Source of the DNA: an uncultured Duncaniella sp.
Lineage (GTDB): Bacteria; Bacteroidota; Bacteroidia; Bacteroidales; Muribaculaceae
Assembly: GCA_910578515.1 (NCBI GenBank)
Contig: CAJTQR010000002.1
Location: forward strand, 496,001-560,000
Reading direction: 5' to 3'
Length of the DNA: 64,000 bases
Below are positions 49,826 to 59,458 of the stretch, piece by piece; within the stretch, counting starts at the first letter, position 1; every line of letters starts with the position of its first letter. A program made the translations under genes and the position numbers. The notes below the pieces were generated by a model. It was not told the DNA's origin. It saw only the letters and a program-made list of their open reading frames with translations, and did no database searches.

Positions 49826-52800
49826 TTAAACTGGATGATTTGTTGCCTTCTCCTCTTTTTCCTGATAATCGGACGGTAAAATACCAAATTCTTCCTTGAA
49901 ATACTTGCTGAAGTATTTTGGACTGTTAAAGCCTAACTGATAGGCTATTTCGGATACGTTGAGCTGGCTCTCGCGCAACATTTGAGCACCTCGCTTGAGA
50001 CGGAGTATGCGGATAAACTCGATAGGTGTCTTTCCGGTGATGGATTTGAGCTTTTTGTAAAGGTTCACGCGGCTCATGCCGAGGTGCGAGCTCAGTTCCT
50101 CCACCGATAGGTCGGGTCGCTTGATGTTGGCGACGACGAATTTCACAGCTTTTTCCACCAGACGTTCGTCGAGTGGAGTGATGCTGATGCTGTCAGGCTC
50201 GGGGTCAATCAATGTACGGCTTGCACCACGTTTGCTGAGCGCCACAAGTTTCTTCATGCGCAGCAGGAGCAGCTGCAGATTGAATGGCTTGGTGATATAG
50301 TCGTCAGCACCGATTGTCAGACCCTCTACCTTGTCCTGTGCATCATGTTTGGCTGTTAGGATTATAATGGGAGTCGATGCATGGTCGGTATTCATTTTCA
50401 GTTGGCGGCACAGTTCCACACCATCCATTTCCGGCATCATCAGGTCAGTGATGATGATAGATGGTTTCACTGACGACAGCAGTTTCATGGCAACTTTGCC
50501 GTTTGGAGCGGTAATGACATGGAAATCATTACTTAAACCTTCTTTGAGAAATTCAAGCATATCTGCGCTGTCGTCAACCACCAGCGCCATCGGGCGTGAA
50601 TCGTTGGCTGAGGATGTCTTTTGGGTGGGTTGTGGCGCACTCTCGGTTTCTTTTGAGGTTGAGGCGGCTGCTTTTGGTTCTCCCGAAGCGTTGTCGGCGT
50701 TGGCAGGAGTCGCGTTTTCAGGCGCAGGAGTTTGCTCGGCGTTCGGAGCAAGCGCGGCAGCTGAATTCCGGACAATGGGCAGGGTTACAATAAAGATTGA
50801 GCCATTGTCAATGTTATCGACCACCCGGATATTGCCATTGTGAAGCTTAACATACTCGTTCACAAGACTTAGCCCGATGCCGTTGCCTAAGTTGGAGGGT
50901 GACCCGGTCTCATCGGCCTGATAGAAGCGCTCGAAAATCCGTTCCTTATCCTTGTCTCTCACACCGGGACCTGTATCGGCGACCTTGATTATCAGGTTGC
51001 CTCCCGAAGTTTCCAGTGTCACATCCACTTTACCTCCCTCAGGGGTGAATTTGAAGGCGTTGCCGAGCAGATTCATCATGATTTTTGAAAGTTTGTCCTC
51101 GTCAAACTTGACATAAAGCGACGTGAGTGGCGAGAAGAAGTTGAGTGACACATTGTTGCGCTCGGACAGCATGGAAAATGACTGGCACACATTATGCACG
51201 AATGCAATCACATCACCCTCTGTAAGATGCAGGGTCAGTCCCGCCACCTCATTCTTGCGGAAGTCCAGAAGCTGGTTTACCATGTTGAGCAGACGCATGG
51301 CATTGTTGCGCATCATGGTCAGCATTTTTAGCTTTGACGGGTCGGAGGTGTCCTTAATCATGCTTTCTAGTGGGGACACGATGAGGGTCAGCGGCGTGCG
51401 GAGGTCATGGCTTACATTAGTGAAGAATTTGAATTTCAGCTGGTTGAGTTCTTCTTGTTTCTGCAGGGCATCCTCTTTGCGTTTTTCGTTAAACTTGCGC
51501 TGCTCACGTAGCCGTATCATTCGGTAGACTACATAGACTGCAGTGAGGATAAGTATGAGATATAGCGCTTTAGCCCAAACCGTCGCCCAGAATGGTGGAT
51601 GGACCACAATTTCCAGTTCGGCGGGATGAACGCTGCGGTAATTGTCGTTGTTGGCGGCGCTCACGAGGAGTTTATATGTGCCTGACGGTAGGTTAGTGTA
51701 GGTAATATTGTTAAGATGAGTAGTTTGCCAGTCGGTGTTCAGTCCCTCGAGCTTATAGTAGAAGGTGGTTTTCTCGGGAAGTACATAGTTGTCTGTAGCA
51801 ACATAGAGGGTGAAGTCGGTGTTGCCGTGCCAAAGTTCTATCTTGCGTTGCTTGTTAAGAGAACTTTGGAGCACCACGTGACCGTCTATTTTCTCGCCGG
51901 GAGTGATTTCTTTACCTCCGATATACAGGGCGGAGAACATCACGGCTGGGAGCGAACGGTTGAGTGTAATTTTTGCCGGGTTGAAGCGGTTGATGCCATA
52001 GAGACCGCCCACGAGAATTTCACCGTCGGGGAGCATGGCGAATGAGCGTTGGTTGAAGTCGCTGTTCTGCAAACCGTCGTTCGGGTCATAGTTCTGCATA
52101 GTGGTGGAGAACTCTCCTGTCTTGTCATCGAATTTCGGTGACAGATGTATTAGGTCGGAACCTTCCGACACCCATATGTCTCCCATCATATCCTCCTGAA
52201 TACCAAGTACGAACGACGGGGCTGAATCATCGTGGAGATGAATGGTATGGGTGGTATCCCTGCGTGGGTCGTACACTTGCAGACCCTCGCGCGAGGCAAT
52301 CCAAAGCAGTCCGCGGGAGTCATAGAATACCTCGTTGATATTGTTGTTCGATACGCTTTGGAGCTTTGTTATCTTCTGGGTGGTAGGGTTATAGACCGCT
52401 ACACCTACAGCGGTGGCGAAATATACCATTCCGTCCGAGCCATTGGCAATGGAGACTATATAGTCGGAGGCGAGTCCGGAGTTGGTGACGTTGTACTCCT
52501 TGACAGCCGATGTGACGGGGTTGTAATTGAAAATGCCTGACCCGAGGGTGCCAATCCAAAGGTTATTGTTATTCTCGGATATTGCAAGTGCCCAGGTATA
52601 TATGCTGTCGAGGCGTGAGCCGGTGCTGATATGGTCGAATTTACCGTTTATGAAACGTTTGAGTCCACGTGTGAAATTCCCTACATAGATGCTCCCGTCG
52701 GGAGTTTCGAGCAGTGAGGTGATTGCCGGTGGATTGCCACCGTCGTGCGGGTCAGGATATGAGGTGATTTTTCCTGTGGTGGGATTCCACGACATCAGAC

Positions 52801-53896
52801 CTGCTGCATCTGTCCCGACCCAGACCTCGCCGTTTCTGCTGACTATCATACGGTTGACGTCGGGGAATGGAAAAAGCGAGAATTTCTGGGTACTCTCATT
52901 ATAGTAGAATACACCTTTCTTATAAGTCCCTATCCACAGCGTGTTGGCAGGGTCTTCGTAGAGCACGGTGACAGTATTGTTGACATTTTTCTCCGCATTG
53001 TCGGCCACCGGTATGAATCTTATGCCATCGGCGCTTTTATGCACCTGCTCGAGTCCGTGGTGGTCACGACCCACCCATATTTTCCCAGATTTATCCTGCA
53101 TGAGCACGTTGATAAGCAGTTTTTTACCGCCGTTTGGCAGGCGCTCGCTTATCCACTGGTGGTTGCCGGCGTCATAGAGCCACAGCTGTTCATTACTGTA
53201 AATCCACAGCAGCCCGTCGCGGTCATACACAGAGGTGAATGTGAACGATTGGTTGGGAGGGAGCCGGTCGGCTATATGGCGTTCGGTCAGCGTCACCTTG
53301 AGTGTGACGGGGTCAATGATGCGCAGCACTCCCGATTCATCGATGGTCACTATTCCTAACGGAGTGTCGATGAAATTTGATAATGTACTTTTCCCGAATG
53401 CCGGTTCCGGTACCTGTTTTACTTTACCGTTGTCCTGTTTCGATGCGCGGAATACACCCTTGCCTGAGAGATAAAACCACAGGTTTTTGTTGTTGTCGAT
53501 TAGAAGCTTTGTCGGGTTGGATTCCAGTCCCAGTTCCTTCATACGGCGCGGCACGTCGTTCTCAAGGATGTCGGTCTCGGGGCGGTAGATATAGTAATCT
53601 CCGCTCGTTTTTATCCACAGGTTCCCTTCGTTATCCTCCTGTATTTCGTCAATGTAGCTGCCATTGATGGGGCGGTCGGCAGGAGTGTCGGGGTGATAAA
53701 TCTTGAAAGTGTAACCGTCATATCGGCACAGCCCCGACGACGTACCTATCCAGATAAACCCTTGGGAATCACGGTAGATAGTGTTAATCTTGTTGTTTGA
53801 CAGACCGTTGCCGGTATCAAGGTGTTTCAGAAAAAGTTCGGAAGCGTTGGTCAGGCTTGCGAATAGTGAGAGAAAGAATAATAATAGTAAACGCAT
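49826..53896 (-). CDS. Hybrid two-component system regulator (HTCS)
   Basis: 1356 residues: all elements of a two-component system in one inner-membrane protein. Order: signal peptide; periplasmic two-propeller sensor (residues about 20-690, repeated IWIGT/LWIGT blades); Y_Y_Y domain; transmembrane helix near 775 (ALYLILILTAVYVVY); HisKA with phospho-acceptor His in NVSHDLRTPLT (about 829); HATPase (GNGIGLSLVNEYV, about 1008); a low-complexity Ala/Pro linker; receiver with Asp in IIITDLMMPEMDG (about 1147); AraC-type DNA-binding domain at the end. It senses an oligosaccharide in the periplasm and activates the adjacent locus. Divergent from susC across 417 bp. Confidence 0.95.
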   Translation of the reverse strand: MRLLLLFFLSLFASLTNASELFLKHLDTGNGLSNNKINTIYRDSQGFIWIGTSSGLCRYDGYTFKIYHPDTPADRPINGSYIDEIQEDNEGNLWIKTSGDYYIYRPETDILENDVPRRMKELGLESNPTKLLIDNNKNLWFYLSGKGVFRASKQDNGKVKQVPEPAFGKSTLSNFIDTPLGIVTIDESGVLRIIDPVTLKVTLTERHIADRLPPNQSFTFTSVYDRDGLLWIYSNEQLWLYDAGNHQWISERLPNGGKKLLINVLMQDKSGKIWVGRDHHGLEQVHKSADGIRFIPVADNAEKNVNNTVTVLYEDPANTLWIGTYKKGVFYYNESTQKFSLFPFPDVNRMIVSRNGEVWVGTDAAGLMSWNPTTGKITSYPDPHDGGNPPAITSLLETPDGSIYVGNFTRGLKRFINGKFDHISTGSRLDSIYTWALAISENNNNLWIGTLGSGIFNYNPVTSAVKEYNVTNSGLASDYIVSIANGSDGMVYFATAVGVAVYNPTTQKITKLQSVSNNNINEVFYDSRGLLWIASREGLQVYDPRRDTTHTIHLHDDSAPSFVLGIQEDMMGDIWVSEGSDLIHLSPKFDDKTGEFSTTMQNYDPNDGLQNSDFNQRSFAMLPDGEILVGGLYGINRFNPAKITLNRSLPAVMFSALYIGGKEITPGEKIDGHVVLQSSLNKQRKIELWHGNTDFTLYVATDNYVLPEKTTFYYKLEGLNTDWQTTHLNNITYTNLPSGTYKLLVSAANNDNYRSVHPAELEIVVHPPFWATVWAKALYLILILTAVYVVYRMIRLREQRKFNEKRKEDALQKQEELNQLKFKFFTNVSHDLRTPLTLIVSPLESMIKDTSDPSKLKMLTMMRNNAMRLLNMVNQLLDFRKNEVAGLTLHLTEGDVIAFVHNVCQSFSMLSERNNVSLNFFSPLTSLYVKFDEDKLSKIMMNLLGNAFKFTPEGGKVDVTLETSGGNLIIKVADTGPGVRDKDKERIFERFYQADETGSPSNLGNGIGLSLVNEYVKLHNGNIRVVDNIDNGSIFIVTLPIVRNSAAALAPNAEQTPAPENATPANADNASGEPKAAASTSKETESAPQPTQKTSSANDSRPMALVVDDSADMLEFLKEGLSNDFHVITAPNGKVAMKLLSSVKPSIIITDLMMPEMDGVELCRQLKMNTDHASTPIIILTAKHDAQDKVEGLTIGADDYITKPFNLQLLLLRMKKLVALSKRGASRTLIDPEPDSISITPLDERLVEKAVKFVVANIKRPDLSVEELSSHLGMSRVNLYKKLKSITGKTPIEFIRILRLKRGAQMLRESQLNVSEIAYQLGFNSPKYFSKYFKEEFGILPSDYQEKEEKATNHPV

Positions 53897-54116
53897 GGGT
53901 TAACATTTAAGGCGTATATTCGGTTACAAAGTAAGCGAAAGTTAACATTTCTTGCAAATCTGTGATGTTAATTCTGAAATCGAAACATTTTGAAATTAAG
54001 TTAAAAACCATGAAATCAAATGAATAAATATTTAAAATGTAACAATTAATACCCCTAATCATAACAAAACACACCCCTTGGGGAAACTATTGAGGAGTTC
54101 GCGGCATTCAAATAAT
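53897..54116. other. HTCS-susC divergent control region
   Basis: AT-rich and without a gene. Three TGAAAT words in one direction lie at 53975, 53991 and 54011 and could be regulator sites. The susC promoter lies at its right end. No clear HTCS promoter is seen. Confidence 0.4.
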
Positions 54117-54147
54117 TTTGTCATATTAATACGTATTTTTACATTTG
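54117..54147 (+). promoter_or_regulatory. Promoter of susC
   Basis: TTTG (54117-54120), 19-nt spacer, TACATTTG (54140-54147). It gives a leader of about 160 nt. Confidence 0.75.
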
Positions 54148-54313
54148 CTAAGTTTTATTAGCGACCATGACTTTTTAGCAACGCAGCAGATACCGAATCT
54201 AACCCCAACCGACACAACCCTAACCAAAAAACATGGCGACTGATTTAAACACGATTTATCACAAAATTATTTACAAACTTTAAATATTAACCAGTAAAAC
54301 TAAATTACATTCA

Positions 54314-57300
54314 ATGGGAAACAAACTAATGGGACGATGCAAATCGCTGCATCTATTCCGCACAGCCCTCATTGCGATTTGCTTCTTGACAGGAGTGAAT
54401 TTTGCTTCGGCTGAAAAGTTGACCGTCACAGGTACGGTCACCCAGGCTTCGGATGGCGAACCGCTGATTGGTGTCAGCATCATCGTCAAAGGAACCACTA
54501 ACGGTGCCACAACGGACATTGATGGTAACTATGTCATCAAAACTGAAACCGGTGCCACTCTCGTATTCTCGTACGTTGGATGCCAGACTCGTGAAATAGT
54601 GGTTAACTCCGCTAAAATCGATGTCGCTCTTCTCGACAATGCCGAAGTGCTTGACGAGGTAGTGGTGGTAGGTTACGGTGTGCAGAAAAAGAAACTTGTC
54701 ACCGGTGCCACCGCACAAATCAAGGGTGACGACATCGCTAAACTCAACACCACCTCTCCGCTGCAGGCTATGCAGGGTCAGCTCCCCGGTGTGAATATCG
54801 CCAGCGAATCCGGTCAGCCCGGTTCAGGTATGAAAGTGACCATCCGTGGTCTCGGTACCATCGGTAATGCTTCGCCCCTCTACCTTATTGACGGTATCGG
54901 TGGTGATATCTCCACTCTTAACCCCGCCGACATTGAGTCAATCGACGTGCTGAAGGATGCTGCATCGGCAGCTATCTACGGTGCGCAGGCTGCCAATGGT
55001 GTTGTGCTCATCACCACCAAGCAGGGTCGCGAAGGTAAGGCTAAAGTAACTTTCGACGGTTACTTCGGTTGGCAGAGCGCTCCCCGCAAGATGGATATGC
55101 TTAACGCCCAGGAGTATATGACTATCATGGATGAGAGCCAGCTGAACAGCGGTCTTGCTCCCTACGACTGGAACTCAATGAAATCTATCTGGCGCACTAA
55201 TGCGGCCGGTGAGAGAGAAGTCATTGACACCGACTGGATTGACACCATGTTCAAGGACAACGCCAAAACTTCAAGCTACACCATCGGTGTGACCGGTGGT
55301 TCAGCCACTTCAACCTATGCACTCTCACTCGGTTATCTCAATCAGGAAGGTATCGTAGGTGGTCCGGCTGTGTCCAACTATTCTCGTTACAACTTCCGTA
55401 TCAACTCTGACCACAAACTCTTCGACGGTATACTCACTATCGGTGAGCAGGCAAGCTTCATCTATGTGAAGAGCACCGGTATCAGTGTAGGTGACCAGTA
55501 TAACAATACACTCCGTGGCGCATTTGGTGTTTCACCCCTTGCTCCTGTTTATGATGCTGACGGCAACTACAATGACACCAGCAACAGTGACTGGTTTATG
55601 AACGAAGGTAACCCTTATGGTTCGATGATGGTCACCACCAACAACCGCACCAAAAATGCTACTTTCTCAGGCAACGTGTATGCTCAGTTGGAGCCGATTA
55701 AGAATTTGAAAATCCGCACTGTCTTCGGTGCTGTCTACGGTTCAAGCGAATACCGCAGCTTCACTCCGGTATATCACTTCTCACCTTATTCATATAATGA
55801 CTACACCAAGGTGAGCCAGAACATGAACCACTCACTCGGTATGACATGGACCAACACCGCCACTTACGATTTCAACCTCGGTGAGCATGCGTTCAACGTA
55901 CTCGTGGGTATGGAAAGCTACCGCTACAGCGGCACTTACCTCGGCGGCGGTCAGGGTAAGCTCAAGGAAGGTTTCGACGACTGGAACCATGCATGGATTA
56001 GCAATGGTACAGGCTCCACACTTGGTGAAAACGGTGTGAGCGTTGTCGGTAATCCTCATGACGATTCTCGCTCTGTCAGCTACTTCGGCCGTATCGGTTG
56101 GAACTGGCAGGAGAAATATATGATTAATGTGACTGTACGCCGCGACGGTTCTTCTCGCTTCGCAAAGGGTCACCGCTTCGGTACTTTCCCCTCAGTTTCA
56201 GCTGGTTGGAATATCTCAAACGAGAATTTCATGGAATCAACCCGTACATGGCTCGACTTCTTGAAGATTCGTGGCAGCTGGGGTCGCGTGGGTAACCAGA
56301 ACATCGACAATTACCAGTATCTCGCTCCCATCAAGAACCAGAACACTCACTATTACTTCGGTCAGTACCTCGGACCTAACGGTCAGTTGGTTGACTACGC
56401 TACTGTGCTTGCCAACAACTGGGGTGCTTATCCCTCACGTCTCGGTAACCTCGGTGTGACCTGGGAAACTTCCGAGCAGATTGACTTCGGTTTTGACGCC
56501 CGTCTCTTCAACAGCCGCCTCGGCATCAACTTCGACTGGTATCAGAAGACCAACAAGGACTGGCTCGTTGTGGCTCCTATTCTCGCCACTGCCGGTACTG
56601 ACGCTCCATTTATCAACGGTGGTGACGTGAAGAATACCGGTATCGAACTCGGTCTTACCTGGAACGACGTCATCGGTCGTGATTTCTCTTACAGCGTGAG
56701 CGTGAACGGTGCTTACAATAAGAATAAGGTAGGTTCAATCCCCAACGAGGATGGTATCATCCATGGTAACTCCAATCTCCTCTACGACAACTCACTGGAA
56801 TTCTACCGCGCTCAGAACGGTATGCCTATCGGTTACTTCTGGGGCTACAAGACAGCAGGTATCTTCCAGAACCAGCAGCAGATTAACGACTGGATTACCG
56901 CCGGCAACGGTGTGCTTCAGGGTAATGTGCAGCCCGGCGACGTGATTTATGTGGATGTCAACCACGACGGTGTCATCAACGACGAGGATAAAGTTGACCT
57001 CGGCAACGGTATGCCCAAGTTTACTTTTGGTTTCAACATCAACCTCTACTACAAGAACTTCGACCTCGGTGTGACCGCAAACGGCGCTACCGGTTTCAAG
57101 ATTGTGCAGAGCTACCGTAACCAAGGCTCCAAGCAGGCTAACTATACCACCCGTATACTTGACCGCTGGACAGGCGAGGGTACATCAAACAAAATCCCCC
57201 GTATCACAAATGAAAATATCAACTGGCAGTTCTCCGACCTTTACACTCAGGATGGCGACTACCTGCGTATTTCAAACCTTACATTTGGCTACAACTTCGC

Positions 57301-57493
57301 TCCGCTTCTCAACCAGAAATGGTGCAGCAACGCACGTCTCTATTTCCAGGCCCAGAATCTCCTGACTTTCACCAAATATGATGGTATGGACCCGGAAATC
57401 GGTTACGGTACACAGTCATGGGTATCAGGCGTGGACCTCGGTTATTATCCCCGTCCCCGCACTTATCTCATCGGTGTAAACCTGGCTTTCTAA
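54314..57493 (+). CDS. SusC/RagA-family TonB-dependent outer-membrane transporter
   Basis: 1059 residues. Signal peptide (LHLFRTALIAICFLTGVNFASA), a carboxypeptidase-regulatory-like domain (VTGTVTQASDGEPLIGVSIIVKG, about residues 38-115), the TonB box region (LDEVVVVGYGVQKK), the plug (LQAMQGQLPGVNIASESGQPG...ADIESIDVLKDAASAAIYG), then a 22-strand barrel ending in the aromatic residue of LIGVNLAF. It imports oligosaccharides with the SusD lid encoded 34 nt downstream, using TonB energy. Substrate is inferred from the neighbouring enzymes. Codons are biased to GGT/CGT, suggesting high induced expression. Confidence 0.95.
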   Translation: MGNKLMGRCKSLHLFRTALIAICFLTGVNFASAEKLTVTGTVTQASDGEPLIGVSIIVKGTTNGATTDIDGNYVIKTETGATLVFSYVGCQTREIVVNSAKIDVALLDNAEVLDEVVVVGYGVQKKKLVTGATAQIKGDDIAKLNTTSPLQAMQGQLPGVNIASESGQPGSGMKVTIRGLGTIGNASPLYLIDGIGGDISTLNPADIESIDVLKDAASAAIYGAQAANGVVLITTKQGREGKAKVTFDGYFGWQSAPRKMDMLNAQEYMTIMDESQLNSGLAPYDWNSMKSIWRTNAAGEREVIDTDWIDTMFKDNAKTSSYTIGVTGGSATSTYALSLGYLNQEGIVGGPAVSNYSRYNFRINSDHKLFDGILTIGEQASFIYVKSTGISVGDQYNNTLRGAFGVSPLAPVYDADGNYNDTSNSDWFMNEGNPYGSMMVTTNNRTKNATFSGNVYAQLEPIKNLKIRTVFGAVYGSSEYRSFTPVYHFSPYSYNDYTKVSQNMNHSLGMTWTNTATYDFNLGEHAFNVLVGMESYRYSGTYLGGGQGKLKEGFDDWNHAWISNGTGSTLGENGVSVVGNPHDDSRSVSYFGRIGWNWQEKYMINVTVRRDGSSRFAKGHRFGTFPSVSAGWNISNENFMESTRTWLDFLKIRGSWGRVGNQNIDNYQYLAPIKNQNTHYYFGQYLGPNGQLVDYATVLANNWGAYPSRLGNLGVTWETSEQIDFGFDARLFNSRLGINFDWYQKTNKDWLVVAPILATAGTDAPFINGGDVKNTGIELGLTWNDVIGRDFSYSVSVNGAYNKNKVGSIPNEDGIIHGNSNLLYDNSLEFYRAQNGMPIGYFWGYKTAGIFQNQQQINDWITAGNGVLQGNVQPGDVIYVDVNHDGVINDEDKVDLGNGMPKFTFGFNINLYYKNFDLGVTANGATGFKIVQSYRNQGSKQANYTTRILDRWTGEGTSNKIPRITNENINWQFSDLYTQDGDYLRISNLTFGYNFAPLLNQKWCSNARLYFQAQNLLTFTKYDGMDPEIGYGTQSWVSGVDLGYYPRPRTYLIGVNLAF

Positions 57494-57527
57494 ATATCAT
57501 TGAACCTTCTAAAGTTTAGATTTACAA

Positions 57528-59201
57528 ATGAACAAGTTTAAATTCAACATATTGACCCTTGGTGTGGTCGGAGCCTTGAGCATGACCTCATGTTCAGAAA
57601 GCTTCCTTGATGTCTCCTCTAAAACGGAGTCAAACACCGAAAACTTCTATAAGACCGAGGGTGATGCCTGGCGTGCGCTCTTAGGTTGCTACGATGGCTG
57701 GCGCCAGATTTCATCAAATCCTGGTGTAGGTTTCTATGTGGCTTCAACTGTGATGAGCGACGAGTGCTACGGCGGTACCGGTAATGGTGACGGTTTCGGT
57801 TATCAGGTGATTGACTCATTTGACCCGATGAAATCGCCCAGTGACATGCAGCTCTATGCTACCGACTGGAAAGTTTATTACGCCGGTGTGTATCGTTGCA
57901 ACGAACTCATGGCCCACGAAGAACAGATTGCCTGGGAAAGCGAGAGCAACCATGGTCTCTACATGGGTGAATGTCACGCTCTCCGCGCCATTCTGTACTT
58001 TGACATGGTGCGCCTGTGGGGTAACATTCCTCTGTTCCTAGAACCGGTAAATGAAAACCGTGAGCAGGCTGACCCTGCCGAGGTATATGCCGCTATTTTC
58101 GAGGACCTCAAATTTGCCATCGCAAATATCCCGGCCGACGCTAATCTTGCCGAAAGTGAATCAGGTCGTATCACAAAGTATGCTGCCGAGTCAATTCTTG
58201 CCCGCGCATATCTTTTCTACACAGGTTACTATGGTAAAGAACCCGGCTATACCAATGCCGAAGGCGTGACCACAGGTGTGGTTACCAAGGCTGACGCTCT
58301 CGCAGCTGTTGAGGATGTGATTGGTTCCGGCAAGTTCGGTCTTGTTTCAGAAGCCAAGAACCTCTGGCCCGCTGCATCACTTGTTCCCATTCCCGGAAAC
58401 GTGGGTTGGAACACCGATGCCTCCACTTATGCCGGTGACTTCAACAAGGAAGTCATCCTCGCGCAGAAATTCACTCCTACCCAGGACTATAACGGCAACA
58501 ACGACTCTAACCGTTGGCTCGTGATGATGGGTATGCGTCAGCTCAACTACACTCCCTACGGTAAGGGTTGGGGCGCATGTACAGTCACTCCCCATTATCT
58601 CACTAAATTCCCTGAAGGTGACAGCCGCCTTGCTGCTTCTGTAATAGACTTGGAAGGTGAGGGTATAGCTCAAGGTAATGATTTCAACAGTTCATTTGCT
58701 GACTGGCGTGAATATACAGGTTATACTGTTAAGAAATATTCTCCCCTTGTTTATGGCAACGGTCTCCCCGGTACAAACGCCGACGGTACTGCCGGATTCC
58801 AGGAATGTAATGCCAACCAGTGGGTCATCATGCGTTACGCCGATGTACTCCTCATGGCTGCCGAGCTTGGTTCAGGCAATGCTGCCAACTATATGCACCT
58901 GGTGCGTGAGCGTGCAGGTCTCGGTGATATCGCCGTGAACCAGCAGAACATTATGGACGAACGTGCACGTGAGCTTGCTTTCGAGGGTCACCGCTATTGG
59001 GACCTTCTCCGTCAGGGTGTCGACGTGGCTGCTGATGCTATCGCAGCGTCTGCCGGCGATGTCTACAATGGCGGCGTGAAGAATTCAGTCGCTTACGACA
59101 AGAGCAAAATCATAGCTACAAAGGGTTTGAGCCAGATTCCTGAGAATGAAATCACACTCTCGAACGGTGTGCTCAAGCAAAACCCTGGCTGGGGCAAATA
59201 A
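57528..59201 (+). CDS. SusD/RagB-family surface lipoprotein
   Basis: 557 residues. Lipobox LSMTSC (Cys about 22) is followed by SESFLDV, the common SusD N-terminus. TPR-like helices form the SusD fold, including the conserved block EAHRYWDL-like AFEGHRYWDLLRQG near the C-terminus and RAILYFDMVRLWGNIPLF near residue 150. It captures glycans on the cell surface and closes over the SusC barrel. It follows susC by 34 nt, certainly the same transcript. Confidence 0.95.
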   Translation: MNKFKFNILTLGVVGALSMTSCSESFLDVSSKTESNTENFYKTEGDAWRALLGCYDGWRQISSNPGVGFYVASTVMSDECYGGTGNGDGFGYQVIDSFDPMKSPSDMQLYATDWKVYYAGVYRCNELMAHEEQIAWESESNHGLYMGECHALRAILYFDMVRLWGNIPLFLEPVNENREQADPAEVYAAIFEDLKFAIANIPADANLAESESGRITKYAAESILARAYLFYTGYYGKEPGYTNAEGVTTGVVTKADALAAVEDVIGSGKFGLVSEAKNLWPAASLVPIPGNVGWNTDASTYAGDFNKEVILAQKFTPTQDYNGNNDSNRWLVMMGMRQLNYTPYGKGWGACTVTPHYLTKFPEGDSRLAASVIDLEGEGIAQGNDFNSSFADWREYTGYTVKKYSPLVYGNGLPGTNADGTAGFQECNANQWVIMRYADVLLMAAELGSGNAANYMHLVRERAGLGDIAVNQQNIMDERARELAFEGHRYWDLLRQGVDVAADAIAASAGDVYNGGVKNSVAYDKSKIIATKGLSQIPENEITLSNGVLKQNPGWGK

Positions 59202-59458
59202 TTTGTGAAGATTTAGTGTGCAAGAAACTCTTATAAAAAGTTAAATAAGTGATATAATACAATTTCCTTGTAAAATCCGCGTTATAATCATCGCACGGCA
59301 TACCCCCTCGTGAATGAATGAAAACGCACCCGGGACGCATATACAATGATTCACTTCTATTTATAGAGTCCTTCCTAACTTTACAAGATTTCTTGCATTA
59401 CTGAATTTTCAATAGACATAAACAAATTATCAAAATCTCTCTTATCAGATTTTAACCA
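59202..59458. other. Intergenic leader between susD and the next lipoprotein gene
   Basis: 257 nt, AT-rich, without a gene. No complete promoter and no clear terminator is seen, so read-through from susCD is likely, possibly with processing. Confidence 0.4.

Noticed and set aside
49684..49887. Longer start of the GH31 protein at 49887
   Set aside because: It would bury the lipoprotein signal peptide and include the promoter and HTCS terminator hairpin.
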